In this document: positions 49,265 to 62,334 of the stretch, piece after piece | How the letters are laid out: each line of letters opens with the position of its first letter | Position numbering within the stretch: the first letter of the stretch is position 1 | DNA from: Parasponia andersonii | Taxonomy: Eukaryota; Streptophyta; Magnoliopsida; Rosales; Cannabaceae | Reading direction: 5' to 3' | Assembly: GCA_002914805.1 (NCBI GenBank) | Contig: JXTB01000110.1 | Location: 257,672 to 321,671, forward strand | Length of the DNA: 64,000 nucleotides | The notes under the pieces: generated by a model | The model's database searches: none | The model's input: the letters and a program-made list of their open reading frames with translations, nothing else | Told to the model about the DNA's origin: nothing | Position numbers and translations under genes: made by a program

Positions 49265-49919
49265 TAAAATAAACAAATAACACATAAACAAATAAAATAG
49301 AAAGACAGAGAAAAAAAAAAAAACAATTTTGACTTTCTGCCTTGTTGAAGAAATTCCATGTACGTTTGTGGTTGATTAAATAACCAATATAGCAGCAGAA
49401 AACCATCTATCAATATTATAATATTATAATGCTTAAAATAATTATAGAAATGCGATTATGTTCTTTATCAAATACAATACATTTAGCATGCATGTGCACT
49501 ACTATTGCAATTTATATTTAAATCATGATGCGATCTAACAAAACTTTCCATTATGGAAATACCCTAAATTTCGTTTTTAATGGGTATTTTTATTTTTATT
49601 TTACTGATTGTTATTTTGACCAAGTTAAAAGTGCACTACAATAGCAGGTTAATTCGACTTAATTTTTTTTTATAATTCTAATTCGTAAAAAAAAAAAAAT
49701 TATTCCATTTCAATTACATTTCGTGCAGAGAATGAGCTTTTGGAATTTTGTTTTCGCTATATTTGGAAAAATAAAAATCAATTTAAATTCATGTCCACTT
49801 CTAATCATTTTCTTCTCTATATTTGATTATTGTTTTTTTATTTCGATTTTGGTATTAATTAAATTGAATATGTACGGATTTTTAAAGTTTAGTTACCGTG
49901 AATTTTTTTTTAAAAAGTA
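49265..49919. other. AT-rich stretch, nothing recognised
   Basis: Sequence between the right LTR of element B and the assembly gap. It contains A- and T-runs and no recognisable gene or repeat end. Confidence 0.6.
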
Positions 49920-50242
49920 NNNNNNNNNNNNNNNNNNNNNNNNNNNNNNNNNNNNNNNNNNNNNNNNNNNNNNNNNNNNNNNNNNNNNNNNNNNNNNNNN
50001 NNNNNNNNNNNNNNNNNNNNNNNNNNNNNNNNNNNNNNNNNNNNNNNNNNNNNNNNNNNNNNNNNNNNNNNNNNNNNNNNNNNNNNNNNNNNNNNNNNNN
50101 NNNNNNNNNNNNNNNNNNNNNNNNNNNNNNNNNNNNNNNNNNNNNNNNNNNNNNNNNNNNNNNNNNNNNNNNNNNNNNNNNNNNNNNNNNNNNNNNNNNN
50201 NNNNNNNNNNNNNNNNNNNNNNNNNNNNNNNNNNNNNNNNNN
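49920..50242. other. Assembly gap (run of N)
   Basis: A run of 323 undetermined bases. Open frames read through it are artefacts. The gap falls within the 3' part of the copia element on its right, so it may hide the rest of that element. Confidence 0.99.
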
Positions 50243-51683
50243 TCCTGTTACCACCATGTCATCAACATAAACAATAAGTGCGGTAATATTACCATTTTTC
50301 TTCTTCAGGAACAGAGTGTGATCTGAATTACTCTGATAATAACCAAATACTACCATAGATTTTGTGAATCTTCCAAACTAGGCCCTGGGAGATTTCTTCA
50401 GACCATATAATGACTTCTTCAATTTACACACCTTCTGTCTTTGCTTTTCTATCACCATGCACCCTGGGGGAAGATCCGTGTAGACTTCTTCAGATAGTCC
50501 CCATACAAAAAGGCATTCTTCACATCAAACTGCTGTAGTGGCCATCCGAAATTTGCTGCTAAAGATAACAAGACTCGGACCGTGTCGATTTTTGCTACAG
50601 GTGCAAAAGTGTCAGTGTAGTCAATTCCATGAGTCTAGGTATATCTCTTTGCCACCAATCTTGCTTTGAAGTGTACAATCGTACCATCAGCTTTGTATTT
50701 TACAGAAAAAATCTATCAACACCTAACTGGTTTCTTTCCTGTAGGAAGATCTACGAGCTCCCATGTCTGGTTCTTTTGTAAGGAGGCCATCTCTTCATTA
50801 ATTGCGGCTTTCCACCTTGGGTTAGTTAAGGCTTCCTGCACACTATTAGGAATAGATACAGTAGATAATTGATTTACAAATGACTGATTTATTTTTGACA
50901 ATTGATGTGTTGACACATAATGGCTCATGGAATATCTTACTTTATCAGGTTCATAAGTTGGTTTTGGAATACCTCTTGTGTGACGTTGTAGTAACTGTCT
51001 CCTAGATGACTCAGGTGCTGTATAAGGAGTATCATCAGCTAACGATTGGTTTAGTATATTACTCGAGAGAGACTGCAGCTCGAATTCTGAAGTTTCAGAA
51101 GTTTTCTGACTTTCTGGATATTTATTACCACTTATATCCAAGTTTTGATCACTCGTATCTAAGTCACCTTTATCAGATATTTCCACCACATCAACTTTTA
51201 TCTCCTCTGTATCTGTCATAAGATTGTATTCAAAAGTTTGAATTTTATCAAGATACTCTCCTTGAAATTCAGACGTAGAGTAATACATTGTATCTCATGG
51301 AAGACAAAATCAATAGTGATGAACATGCGCCTAGTGGGAGGATGATAACATCGATACCCTTTTTGATGTAGAGTATATCTAACAAAAACACATTTCAAGG
51401 CTCTAGGCATTATCTTACTCCGTTGATCTTTAGGTAGATGAACGTAGGCAATACAACCAAAGACATGAGGAGTTAGATTGGGAACTGTGGGTGCAACAAC
51501 AGCATCTGTAAGTGCTTGAAATGGTGTTTAGAAGTTGAGTGACCTTGATAGAACTCTATTTATGAGATAGGCAGCAGAGAGAAGAGCTTCACCCCACTAG
51601 TAGGGGGGCATGTATGCTTCAATGAGTGAAGCGCGAACAACCTTTAATAGGTGTCTATTTTTTCGTTCAGTAACACCATTCTG

Positions 51684-52577
51684 CTATGGTGTATCCGGAC
51701 AACTGGTTTGATGAATGGAGCCAAGAGAGTCCAAAAAATGTTGGAGTTCAGTACTACGATATTCTCCCCCATTATCACTTCGAAGTACTTGAATCTTAGT
51801 ATTGTATTGTGTATGTACAGTATTATAAAACTTCTGAAATAACATTGTAACCTCTGATTTGGATTTCATCAAACATAACCAAGTCATCCGAGTACAATCA
51901 TCAATAAAGGTAACAAACCAATAAGCTCCTCCCAATGTAGGAACTTTGGAGGGACCCCAAACATCGGAGTGAATAACCATAAACGGAGTTGGACTTTTAT
52001 TTAAACTTAAATGAAATGAAGCACGATGGCTTTTTGCAAGTGTACAAACATCACAGTTGAAAATAGACATATCCAAATCATTAAACAAAGTAGGAAATAA
52101 CCGTTTTAAATAATCAAAAGAGGCATGGCCCAAACGACGATACCAAAGCCAAATCTCAGTCATCTTCTTGGAGGAAGTCGTGTTGTTCACGGCTAGAGCT
52201 TGTTGAAGTTTGTTTGACTCTGTTGACTCCAGATCCAAATAGTACAACATCTCTTTCTTAATATCATAACCAATCGTTTGTTGAGTTTGAATATCCTTAA
52301 ATACACAAGAATTAGGACCAAAAATAACCACACAGGACAAGGTAGTAGTGATTTGAGAAACTAAGAGAAGATTATAGTTTAAGGAAGGTACTACTAATAC
52401 AGAATTTAGGTGTAAAGTTTTAGTAAGATTGGAAGACCCTTCACCAACAACTGTGTTAGTATTACCATTAGCAGTAGAAACACAGTTCCTGGATGAAGGT
52501 TTTAGGGTAGGAACATGTCGCACATCAAATGTTATATGATCAGTGACACCAGAATCAATTATCCATGTATTATTCAA
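51684..52577 (-). pseudogene. Element D: copia protease and integrase region (fossil)
   Basis: It opens with a retropepsin-type WIIDSGVTDHIT, continues through a gag-pre-integrase segment (LWYRRLGHASFDYLKRL, CDVCTLAKSHRASF) and enters the integrase core (HSDVWGPSKVPT, SDNGGEYRSTELQHFL). The order protease-integrase-RT is diagnostic of copia. Confidence 0.85.
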
Positions 52578-52865
52578 AACAGATGCAGTAATATTTAAAA
52601 CCTTACCTTATCCAATGGTGGTTACCAGTGCTGATGAAGTAGATGGAACATCGGCTACTTTTGTTTGAGTGAGAGCTGTTGAAGATGGTCTCTTAGCATT
52701 CCGATGACATGCTGGGTCCCACCAGTCTGGATATCTAATCAACTCAAAGCACCGATTTTTGGTATGACCATTTTTATTGTAGTGAGTGCATTTCAAGGAG
52801 CCTTTTTCGAAGGTGGAATTCTTCGAGTTGGTAGGTTTGGGGTGATCCTGCGATGTTTGACTGGG

Positions 52866-53579
52866 TCATTGTTGAGAGAGCAGTGCGGAAGCTTCAGGTT
52901 TAGTAGTTTCCTCATGAAAAGCAGTGGATCGTAAGCTCTCACGACGGACTAAGGAATAACATTCTTCCAGACTTAGGAGTGGCTCGCGACATAAAATTTC
53001 TTGCCGAAGTTGATCAAAACTAGTATCTAATCCAGCAAGAAATATGTGGACTCGAGTGCGTTCAATCGACTGTCGATATACTATCACATCGTCAGGATCC
53101 TTCATGACCACTCTATCATGATGGTCGAGTTCTTGAAACATTTTAGTTAATTTTCTATAATAAGCAGAAAGTGATTTGGTACCTTGTTTGCCTGAGAAGG
53201 CTTTCTGATGCAGGGAGTAGACTTGCATCTCATCAGTTCCATCATAAAAGGCTTTGGAGAAAGCATTCCAGATTTCACGGGCAGTAGGAATATAGAGATA
53301 GCACTTCATAATGTCAGGAGTCATAGACATCAGAAGCCAACGCTTCACTTTCTGATTTTCAGCATACCATTTCTCATATCCCTTGTCCGACACAGAAGGT
53401 GGAGCAGCTTTACCCATGATGTATGAGAGTTTTTCTCGTTCAGCAATATGCATCTCCATCAATTGAGACCAGACATAGTAATTTGTTTCGGTAAGTAGAA
53501 TACCGGCATTAAAGGCACCTTCAGACTGAATAAGAACTGGAATATATTTTATTTCTGAGGATTCAGTTTGTTCACTCAT
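52866..53579 (-). pseudogene. Element D: copia gag region (fossil)
   Basis: A 237-codon gag reading with the copia-type segments NAGILLTETNYYVWSQLMEM and AREIWNAFSKAFYDGTDEMQ. It lies about 640 bp inside the primer site. That leader contains the word 'gcaggaggtaccaaaacttg' twice (near 53826 and 53937). Confidence 0.82.
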
Positions 53580-54233
53580 TTTTTTTTAAATAAATTCTCC
53601 CATTTTTTTTATTTTATTCTCCTCCCTTTTTTTTTGTTTTTTTTACAAAAGAAATGAAACTATATATAAATATATGATACAAAACTTATGAAGTTTCAAA
53701 TGAATTGGACGTAGTCCAAAGTGATTTCGGCCCAAAAAACAAATTTGGCCCAAATGAGGTATTGAGTGGATGTGATGAATATGACTTACTGGATGTTATG
53801 AATATGACTTCACGTACAAATTATGCAGGAGGTACCAAAACTTGACGAGGTACAAATTTGGCCCAAAACAAAAAAGGCTTCTGGGATTTAGTCGAGAATG
53901 ACGACGAATGTGGAGCTGCACTCCATACGAAATTGTGCAGGAGGTACCAAAACTTGACAGCAAAGATTCGCTACCGAAGAAGAGCAACGCGGATTGTCCC
54001 AGAAACGAAAGCATAAGCAGTGATTTCACATTGGTGTCAGCATCAGCATCGGTGGTAGCGGGTTCGCACCTAAGCCAGAATAAAATTTCCAGTAAGTGAT
54101 TTTTTTTTTTAAATTCGAGTGATTTTGGGGAATATGATTTTGGGTTTAATTTGGGAATAGGATTTGGGATTGATAAATTTCTAAATTTTTTTTTTTTGAC
54201 AAGAACAGGATTCAAACCTGCTCTGATACCATG

Positions 54234-54420
54234 AAAAAAAAGATTTTTTCTTACCTTGATTCTGAAAATGGATTACAATTTATAGGATTAATTCTTATCT
54301 CCTAATTAATTACAAATATCTCCTAATTAATTACAAATATATAATTATAATATTTTGTAATTAATTCTTATTGATATACAGAATAATTCAATAGTTGTGA
54401 TATATATATATATATTCTTC
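54234..54420 (-). mobile_element. Element D: putative short 5' LTR (fossil)
   Basis: On the minus strand the segment ends ...tttttttca directly before the primer site and may start TGAAGAATATAT near 54420. It contains two copies of 'aattaattaggagata'-type sequence. With no 3' LTR to align, the outer edge is a guess. Confidence 0.4.
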
Positions 54421-56719
54421 AAAATATTTTAGAAAATTTCTACCTAAAGGATCTACTCAATATGCTAGGAAATTCGTCTAAAACTATTTTTAAAATTAGC
54501 TATCATTGTCATGTCACAAATTTAAAATTACTTGAATATCATATTCTTTAAACTATATTATTTTTCAGCACACCTCAAATGACTTATGCAACCATCACTA
54601 CCTCTAGCATCATGCCACTTCCGTCGGTCCTGATCTCGGGAGCCTCTGCTAGAGTAAGATTGAAAATTTTTGACCGTTGTAGAACTTGTACTTCTACCTC
54701 TCTTAGCCATTCTGATCGATGTTTGACTAATGGCCGAAAATTTCGACCCCAGTCGAAAATTGATCCACTGGTAGAGAATTTTTGATTGATATTTGAATGA
54801 GTTCGAGCTATCATTCGACTGTAGTCGAGTAATCTCAATCCCAATCAAACATAGTCGGTCATCTTCTCGACATCATTTCTTTCATTTTTGTTCTTTTCGA
54901 TTTGATCGAAAATTTTTCACTAGAGTCGACTTAGAAGTACTTTTTGAATTCTGAAATTTTCATTAAATAAAAATTTTGGTTTTGTAAATGATTTATAGAT
55001 TATCTCTTTTTTTGTCACATTCTTGAAAGAGGGTTAAAATGGATAATGCCCTAAAATTTTCAATTACAGGTAATATAAATCTTATTTTTTTTATATAATT
55101 TAATTATCAAATTTTCTTTAAATTTTTATTGATATTTTTTATAATCATTTTTATGATTAATTAATTAGTTTTTTGAAATTCAACTACCCATAATTATTTT
55201 TTGGGCTTAGTGTGGATGTGATGATGTTACTTTTAAACAGAAACTAAAATTCACTGAGTTCTAAAATGAATTAAATTTTACTTAAGAATTTAGTGATGAT
55301 CTAAATGTGAATTTAGATTAATTAGGTACATAGAAAATTAGAATATTAGGAACTAATTAATAGAAAGTCATTTAAAAAAGAAAAAATAAATGTCCAAAAC
55401 AGTATAAATCAATGAATAACCTTGCATATTTACATAGCATTTAATATAATAATTTTTTTGGTACAATTACATGACTCATTCTAACCATTCAATAAAAACC
55501 AAACGTTCCAAACCAGAATAATACCCATTATTAATAGGTAAATAAAACAATATCCTTAAAGAAATACCCGTACCCGTATATATATATATATATATATATA
55601 AAATTGTTAATTAGGGCCCGTTCTTTGAGTAGATATTTTTTGTTTTGGCATTTTAGAAACGCATCTATACATTATAAGGACTAAATACTTCTCTTTACGG
55701 GCAAGATTGGACCCAATATCCTCGTGCAGAATCTCGTTTGTAGGGCTCATATTTTTTGTCGAAATTGACTGTGCTACCATTTATAAAGACTCACGCCCAT
55801 TGTACATTTGTACATACACATTTTGTTCGCTTTAATCTTACCACCTCACGGTTTGAAAAAAGCCCTCTAACCAACCCACCACCATGTTATTTGAAAAAAA
55901 TAAGTGAAACAAATAAGTAATTTAAGAAGTTTCTCGCTTATTCTTGTCCATGTATAATTTAACTAAGCAACCAATTTGGCTATTAACAGTTTAGCTCTGT
56001 GGTCCTACCATTTAGAATATTTTTTTTGAAAAATAAACTTTCTTCGATGACATTATAGTATATTAATAACTGATTTGCGAAGCATCTTCTAGTCATATAT
56101 GGAAAGAAAGAGTGATTTAAAAAAAATTTAAAAAATAAAAAACGGACACATTTTCTTCCTCCAACTCTACATCAATATGAAAGGGAATATATAGTATTTT
56201 ATGAACATTACTAAATACGAAATTTAATTAGGTGCTCAAGACTCACATGATAAGAGAATATGACTCTTCAAATTTTATTGGCAAGAGGAACTTGTTATTT
56301 GTTTTATCAGCGTATTGTTTTTAGGGGAGAAATAAAATCAATAGGGTAACCATCACTTGAAGAAAAATATGTTTGGTTTAAAGAGGTTAAGTCTACGTTT
56401 CTATCGTACAAAATCCTTAATATAAAGGGGAATTTTCTAATACAACTGAATTGACACTTATTTCTTGCCAATCTATGCAGTTGAAAATTATCATTTCCCC
56501 TTTCAAAAATAAATAAATAAATAAAAAGAAATATTTCATTTTCCGCTAGCTTCACGAGAGAAGCCAACAGAAATAGTATTGGCGGATATATAGTCAACTT
56601 TAGAGTAGAAGACAAATTAGAGAATCATTAATTTGCCCCATTAAAAAAATTATTGAGATTTTTAAATGAGGCCATGTCTTATTGTTTGGTTTTATACACC
56701 GTATAGCACGATTTTGTTA
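54421..56719. other. AT-rich intergenic stretch, nothing recognised
   Basis: A short segment near 54560-54860 is less AT-rich and carries repeated 'tcgaaaatt' words, but it encodes nothing I recognise. A TA microsatellite lies near 55578-55600. The remainder shows no gene or element ends. Confidence 0.6.
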
Positions 56720-57529
56720 GGGCATCTTATGGGAGTGTCATTTGGTGTGCTAATGCTAAATTTTGGCATTTCTTCAAAAAAACCGTGGTTCAATGATGTG
56801 CCAAATTTGGTATTTTTTTGGCATATGCTAAATTTTGGCACACTTCTAATATTATAAAATACTATCTAAATTTACACATATATCATCTTTTAATTACATA
56901 AATGTCATTACTATAATTACATAAATGTCACTAATCTTATAAAGAGTGTGATATTATTTTAGTAAAGCCTCAAATTATTATTTTTATTTACATTTTCCCC
57001 TATTTTGTCTATAAATTGGAGGTGATATATTAATAATGTGATAATAAATTTATTTATTTTTTACTTTGTTTAAAATGTAACGGTGGTTGAATGGTTAATT
57101 AGAGGTGGTTAAAACTTTTTATTTATATTTTTATCTTATTTTGCTTATAAATTGGAGGGTTTGGACTCTCTATCCATCTCTCATTTTTCTCTCATCTATC
57201 TTCACTTTTTCTCTTTATTTTTATTTAGAAATTTTTTACTTGTATTATAGTGGTGGTTGGATGGTTAGTTAGAGGTGATTAAATATTTTTTTATTTATAT
57301 CTTTTTTTTCCCTATAAATTGGAAGAAGTTAAATATTAAGTAAATTTTTTACTTTGTATGAATATAATGGTCGTTATATACTAGTAAATATTTGTAATTC
57401 AAATGAATAAAATATGAGTTATATACATTAAAATATAGTTATGACATTTTTTAGCACACACACCTATTGGAGTAAAATAAAAAAAGTTAGTACCAAATTT
57501 AGCATTGGCATTTTGCATTGGAGATACTC
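56720..57529. mobile_element. Candidate MITE-like DNA transposon, about 810 bp
   Basis: The left end reads GGGCATCTTATGGG... then gctaatgctaaattttggca. The right end in reverse complement reads GAGTATCTCCAATGC... then gccaatgctaaatttggtac. This gives imperfect inverted ends of about 40 bp. The ends resemble 'GGGCATCTCCAA' termini common in plant non-autonomous DNA elements. Flanking TA/TAA words could be a target duplication but do not fix the superfamily. Internally 'ggtggttgaatggtta' and 'ggtggttggatggtta' repeat. No transposase is seen. Confidence 0.45.
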
Positions 57530-57828
57530 TAATAAAGTAAGAAATATGGCTCATGCACTCTCTTTCTCTCTCTAAAACTCTATCTTTTTCCTCGTCACAA
57601 TTTTTCTATCTTAATTTCAATATCTCTCTCTAGTAGGGCTTTCTTAGTTTTTTTTTAATATTCATTCGTTTGTGTGAATGTATTATTTTTATAGATTTAT
57701 TATTATAGAGCTTCTGTCCTATTAAATTATAGATCTTTGTATTTTGTATTTTTCTTCTAGATATAAATCTTATATGATCTAAATTTGGAAGAAATTTAAT
57801 ATAAATATTGCACGTTTCACAAAAATAG

Positions 57829-60800
57829 TGTCACAACCCAAAATCCGGACTAGTGGCAGAAGGGGAATTTCACAAGAATGAGAAATTCTTTGATTTATTT
57901 GAAAAAAACTAAAAGTTATAGTTTTATAAAACAGTCCATTGTAGAAAAAATATCTAGAATTCCTTTCTGTAAACCTCTCCTATAGTTCGTATACACTATT
58001 AAACATAGATCGAATAAATACCGAAAAGAACGTAAATCAAATATATGTTCAAACATCATCATCATTCACGTCAGAACATATATCAGAATGACATACATGA
58101 GTTCACAAACAAAATAGAAGGTAGTAATCTTGGTTCAATGCTAAAACAAAACTCAAACAGTCTAAACATCACCACAACACACTTCAAGCATTAGTAAGAT
58201 AACGAACTATAATCCCGATGGCCTCTTACTCCTCTTGATCTCTAAAATCGCACTGGACACTACCCGAGGAAGGGAGGAAGGGAATGAGCATAAAATGCCT
58301 AGTAGAAAAAATAGTTACCTCGATCGAAAATATTTTTAGTGATGGAAAGTTTCTGCATAATTAGTTTAAATCCAATACATATATGATAATCCAAAACCGG
58401 AAATCGTCACGTATATGTACAAATAAATCAGTATAATCAAAACCATTTAATTCAGATGTATATGACACAAATCAACCCATCCCTATGAGCTCACATCCTC
58501 TCATCTGTGGAAACCCAAGATGATGACACTAAGTGTACCTAACAGCCTACCTAACACCTATACCCATACCAGGAGGGGACACCTATGTGTCGCCTACCAA
58601 ATCTGGAGGGGCAACCGAATTGCATACGCCTACCAAATGGGAAGGTGATCAGAAGTAACAAAACCCTACGTGAGTTTACAGACTCTACACCAACGGTGGG
58701 GCACACAGCGCTATATTGTAAATCCACGATACTAACACAGTACTCATGTATGATCCTATGACATGTACAATACATAACTGAAGTGTGAAAATAATCGTAC
58801 TTTAGTTTTCAATAAAATAATTATATTAGGTTTTTATAGAAAAACGGGCAGCACAACAGCCCTATTTTTGATATACCCAAAATAACCTGTACTCAGAAAA
58901 TCCCCAAAGCCATACAATATATATATATATATATATGTATATCATACCTTCACAGTTCATCACATATGTGTTGGAATAATGTCCTATAAAGTAGTTTATT
59001 ATTTAGACATTATAAAAAATATTTATTAGATTATTTAGTATCTATTTGTTATTAATAAATCTCATGTTATGAATTTCTATTTCATTTATGTCCTATTGAT
59101 ATACATGTGATGTGTATGTTTATCTTTTGCAAACATCTAAAAGATTCCAAGACATGAAATGAGTAATAAAGAATTATTCGTATGATGAGTTCATATGAGG
59201 GAGACATTATATTCTTTATTTCATTATGTCTAAATTAAATTGTTCACATTCTGCATATTGAAGATAGAATACTTTACTATGCCATAGAATGTAGTGTTGT
59301 CTATTTAATTAATGAAGTCTCTAATTATCGAAGTGAGTCTTCGAATAGAAACACTAGTGTATTATAAGAAAGTTATAAAAGTATTGAACAAGACCTAGTA
59401 AATTAGAATTTGAGGTTAAGTGCCGTAACTCAAATTTCTAATTTTACTAATCTAGTACTATTGTAGAAGACCTTAATCCTAGTGATTAACGAACTTACTT
59501 TCATGTGTTTTGTCTTTTTGAGTTACTAAAGGACTAGTTCTGATTTATGGTTCGAACTCTGGTATCATGGAAGATAAGGTATATGAAATGTGTAGAACGT
59601 TTTTCATGATGGACACCATGCATATGATGTCACTTTGAGTTTTTTCAAGTACTTGGATAATATAAACCAGGGTCCCGGTATTCACTATGTGAATTTGACT
59701 GTGTTGGTATAAGCAGATACAAACACCATAGTCAACTATTATCTATTAGATAAAAAAATAGTAACTCAAAGGTAAATATGTACTAGAGGGGTAATACGAT
59801 AATTTCACCCTACTAGTACAGCATTACATTGGGGGTATGTCTACAGGTATAGTATATGCTAAATGGATCAAGCTAATTAATTGTTAATAAGCTTCACAGA
59901 AAATAAATAACATTTAGTCCAAGAGTTCAATATTGGGCCTATAGTGGTGTGCCCCAATATTAATGGACAAGACTCAATCATAATTAAGAGTTAATTATGA
60001 TAGTGGGTATATGGTTCATTGGAGCTTGGGCTTTATGGATCCATCTGGTCCTCTGTCTAGCTCAAATTAAAGCCCAATAGTTATTTGATGATCAGTTGAG
60101 CCCAACAAGCCTAATAAGCCCATTAGGGTTTACTAATCTCTCTATATTTAAGAGAAAAGTTCTCTAGCAAATAGATACAAGTGTTATACGTGAGACACCC
60201 CTCCAGAAGAGAGTGTCACACGAAAACAGAGAGAGAGAGAGAGAGCAGAGAAAATTGGCCACCACTAGGGATTCACTCTCCTTGGTGTTTCGGTCATCCC
60301 GGAGAAATCGGTTCGAGAAGATTGTCTTCTTGTTCATCTGCGGATCTCTTTGTTGGGAATCAAGAAGGTGACCACCTACCGGATCAATCAAACGGCTTTC
60401 AAGAATAGACAGGAAGATGAGAAGGTTGTGGAGCGTATCCGGGTATTGTTCTTGTCTAGATCAAGAGTTAATTCATGTTAGATCACGATCCGAAACGTTT
60501 TGTAAAAAGAAAAATTTAAACGACTAATTCCGCTGCGTTTCTAGATTTTACAAAACTATGGTGTTCTTGAAAATAATTTTATGAAAATATAAACCGGAAA
60601 TTTATTCCAATAAACACCAGCAATATGTTCAAGAAAACCAAAAATTACATTTGTTCTCGTATGTTGCAGAAATTAAGTTTTATTCGAAAATAGTATAAAA
60701 TAAAGGTAACCAAATCTCTACCTCACAAGAATAGCGATACCACACTATTGAATCCTCAAGGCATCGTCGACTATCATCTAGAGGGTCAGGAACCAATTTC

Positions 60801-61626
60801 AAGCTCTCGATCGTCCACTTGCAAAAAACCAACTTCTCAACGGAGCTTCAATTCTACAAACAGACTTCTTCACTGAATTCCTAGCACTTAAAATAGCTAG
60901 GTTAGACATATAACTTGTCCAATTCGAGTCTAGGCCCACATCGGACTGGTGGCACACAAATCAAGGCAAATCTTAGCTGTCCGATTTCGATTTTCATACC
61001 GATCACCAAATATAGGCAATATATATATCAACAAAAACACGATCCAACGGCCGGATCAAAAAGTCAACTCAAGCTCAAAATATTCCAAAAATGGCAACTT
61101 TTGATTCGGGTATTATGGGGTTAAGATATATATATCTTGAGCTTCCTCTCGATGAGACGAATCTAACGAGCCTAGTTAGAGGTCAAATGGTGGCCGGAAT
61201 CGTCGCCGGCGACGAGAAACTAGCAACAGTGGCTTCAGCAGTGGCTGGCGACGGTCGGCGGAGCTTCCTGGCAGCACGGCGAGCTCGCACCGAGTGGTTG
61301 GCAGGCCAGACGGTGGCTTAGACAGTGGCACGGCCCTCGCTGGTCCTTTGGTCGAGAGTAAACAGAGAGAGAGCGAGGGAGGCATCAGGGAAGAGAGAGA
61401 GAGGGAGAGAAAATGACAGGGTCACATGGTTCTGTCTTATGGGGCTGTGTAATTTTTAAAAATTATACAACAGTCCCCAATTTTTCAAATCCCTTTCAAA
61501 TTACTCTCCCAAATTTTGTAATTTAGTCCCTCTGCACAAAATTTTTACAAATTAATTCTTCCAATATAATATCCAAAAAATTGGTAAAATGTCCAAATTA
61601 CCCTCCCAAAAATCCGAGTTTTTACA
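57829..61626 (+). mobile_element. Outer solo LTR of a long-LTR (probably gypsy) element, carrying a nested solo LTR (fossil)
   Basis: It starts TGTCACAACCC and ends CCGAGTTTTTACA, with near-matching flanking 5-mers aatag (57824-57828) and aacag (61627-61631). Subtracting the inner insertion leaves about 2.1 kb. GA-rich and GC-rich blocks near 61190-61410 and the 'acggccggatc' and 'aaattaccctcccaaaaatc' phrases recall long LTRs of plant gypsy elements. No internal region is present, so it is read as a solo LTR left by recombination. Confidence 0.55.
58969..60622 (+). mobile_element. Inner solo LTR, probably Ty1/copia, about 1.65 kb (fossil)
   Basis: It begins TGTTGGAATAATG and ends TTATTCCAATAAACACCAGCA, so the ends include inverted ttggaataa/ttattccaa words. 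The 5-bp duplication ATATG is perfect (58964-58968 and 60623-60627). A TATA-like ctctatatttaagag lies near 60139-60153. No gag-pol follows, so it is a solo LTR inserted in the outer one. Confidence 0.75.
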
Positions 61627-62334
61627 AACAGAGTCTATTTGAGTTGATACTACACTTCGAGATAATGAAGATCTGAATTTTATAGTATTTTTAGGGTCCA
61701 CTATCCATATAGTGAAAATGATCATAAAGTTTTTGTAGGTTTGCTAAACTCGTCTAATAACATGTCTAGTAATATTGATAGAAATATGAACTATTCTTTA
61801 AGACATACCAGTATTAGCTTATCTTGTCGCTTTATATTTCTTTATGAAAATGAAGCTGCCTACACACATGTTAAGGTTAGTTTTTTCTATATTGTTGTTT
61901 TGTTTTATAATTGGGCAATTTTGTAATTATATTACTTATATTGTAGCAAATAATTTATCGTAATAATAAATTTCTTTTTTACCTTAAAAAAAATTTAAGG
62001 CTCAAATATTCACAAAAAAGAAAAAAAAAATATGGGCTATGTACTTGTACTGTTGTTTTTATTTTTTATTTTTATTTTGAAATATAGCATAGTTTTAGTT
62101 ACAAGCATACACGTGTTAAGATGAAGTGGCTCATAAATGTGATAACATTAATTTTTTTCGATTTTGATGTTTTGTCTTGTAATTGGGAAATTTGTAATCA
62201 TATTAAAGCAAACAATTTATTTTAATAATAATTTTTTTTACCTTAAAAAATATAAGGCTCATGTATTAACTAAGATAACCCAAAAAAAAAAAACTATGGG
62301 CTATATACTTTTATGGTTGTTTTAGCATGATTTT
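61627..62334. repeat. Diverged tandem duplication flanking a retroposon
   Basis: Two copies of a unit of about 270 bp can be followed (about 61840-62110 and 62110-62330). They share 'gtaattatatta...gcaaa(t/c)aattta', 'taaggctca' and 'tatgggctat(g/a)tact'. No coding role is seen. The second copy is interrupted by the retroposon at 62335. Confidence 0.5.

Larger units (their letters stand above)
50243..54420 (-). mobile_element. Element D: Ty1/copia LTR retrotransposon, 3' end lost at the gap (fossil)
   Basis: Reading leftward there is a putative short 5' LTR (about 54234-54420) and a tRNA-Met-type primer site (TGGTATCAGAGCAGG, 54218-54232). Gag lies at 52866-53579 (YVWSQLMEMHIAEREKLSYI, WLLMSMTPDIMKCYL) and a zinc knuckle near 52760-52796. 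Protease and integrase lie at 51684-52577 (WIIDSGVTDHIT, then HSDVWGPSKVPTLGG...FIDDCTR). RT lies at about 50243-50900 (WELVDLPTGKKPV, YVDDMVVTG). RNase H and the 3' LTR are not visible. The gag frame looks long and open, but the copy as a whole is broken, with about five or six interruptions. Confidence 0.85.

Noticed and set aside
49723-50356. Open frames across the run of N
   Set aside because: The unknown residues cannot support a gene; only the copia RT end at 50243-50356 is meaningful.
54218-54232. tRNA-like word (cctgctctgatacca)
   Set aside because: It is the complement of a tRNA-Met 3' end serving as a retroelement primer site; no tRNA fold surrounds it.
61091-61385. GC-rich open frames on both strands (Ala/Arg-rich)
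   Set aside because: They lie within the outer solo LTR, whose GC-rich block is typical of long plant LTRs; no protein family fits.
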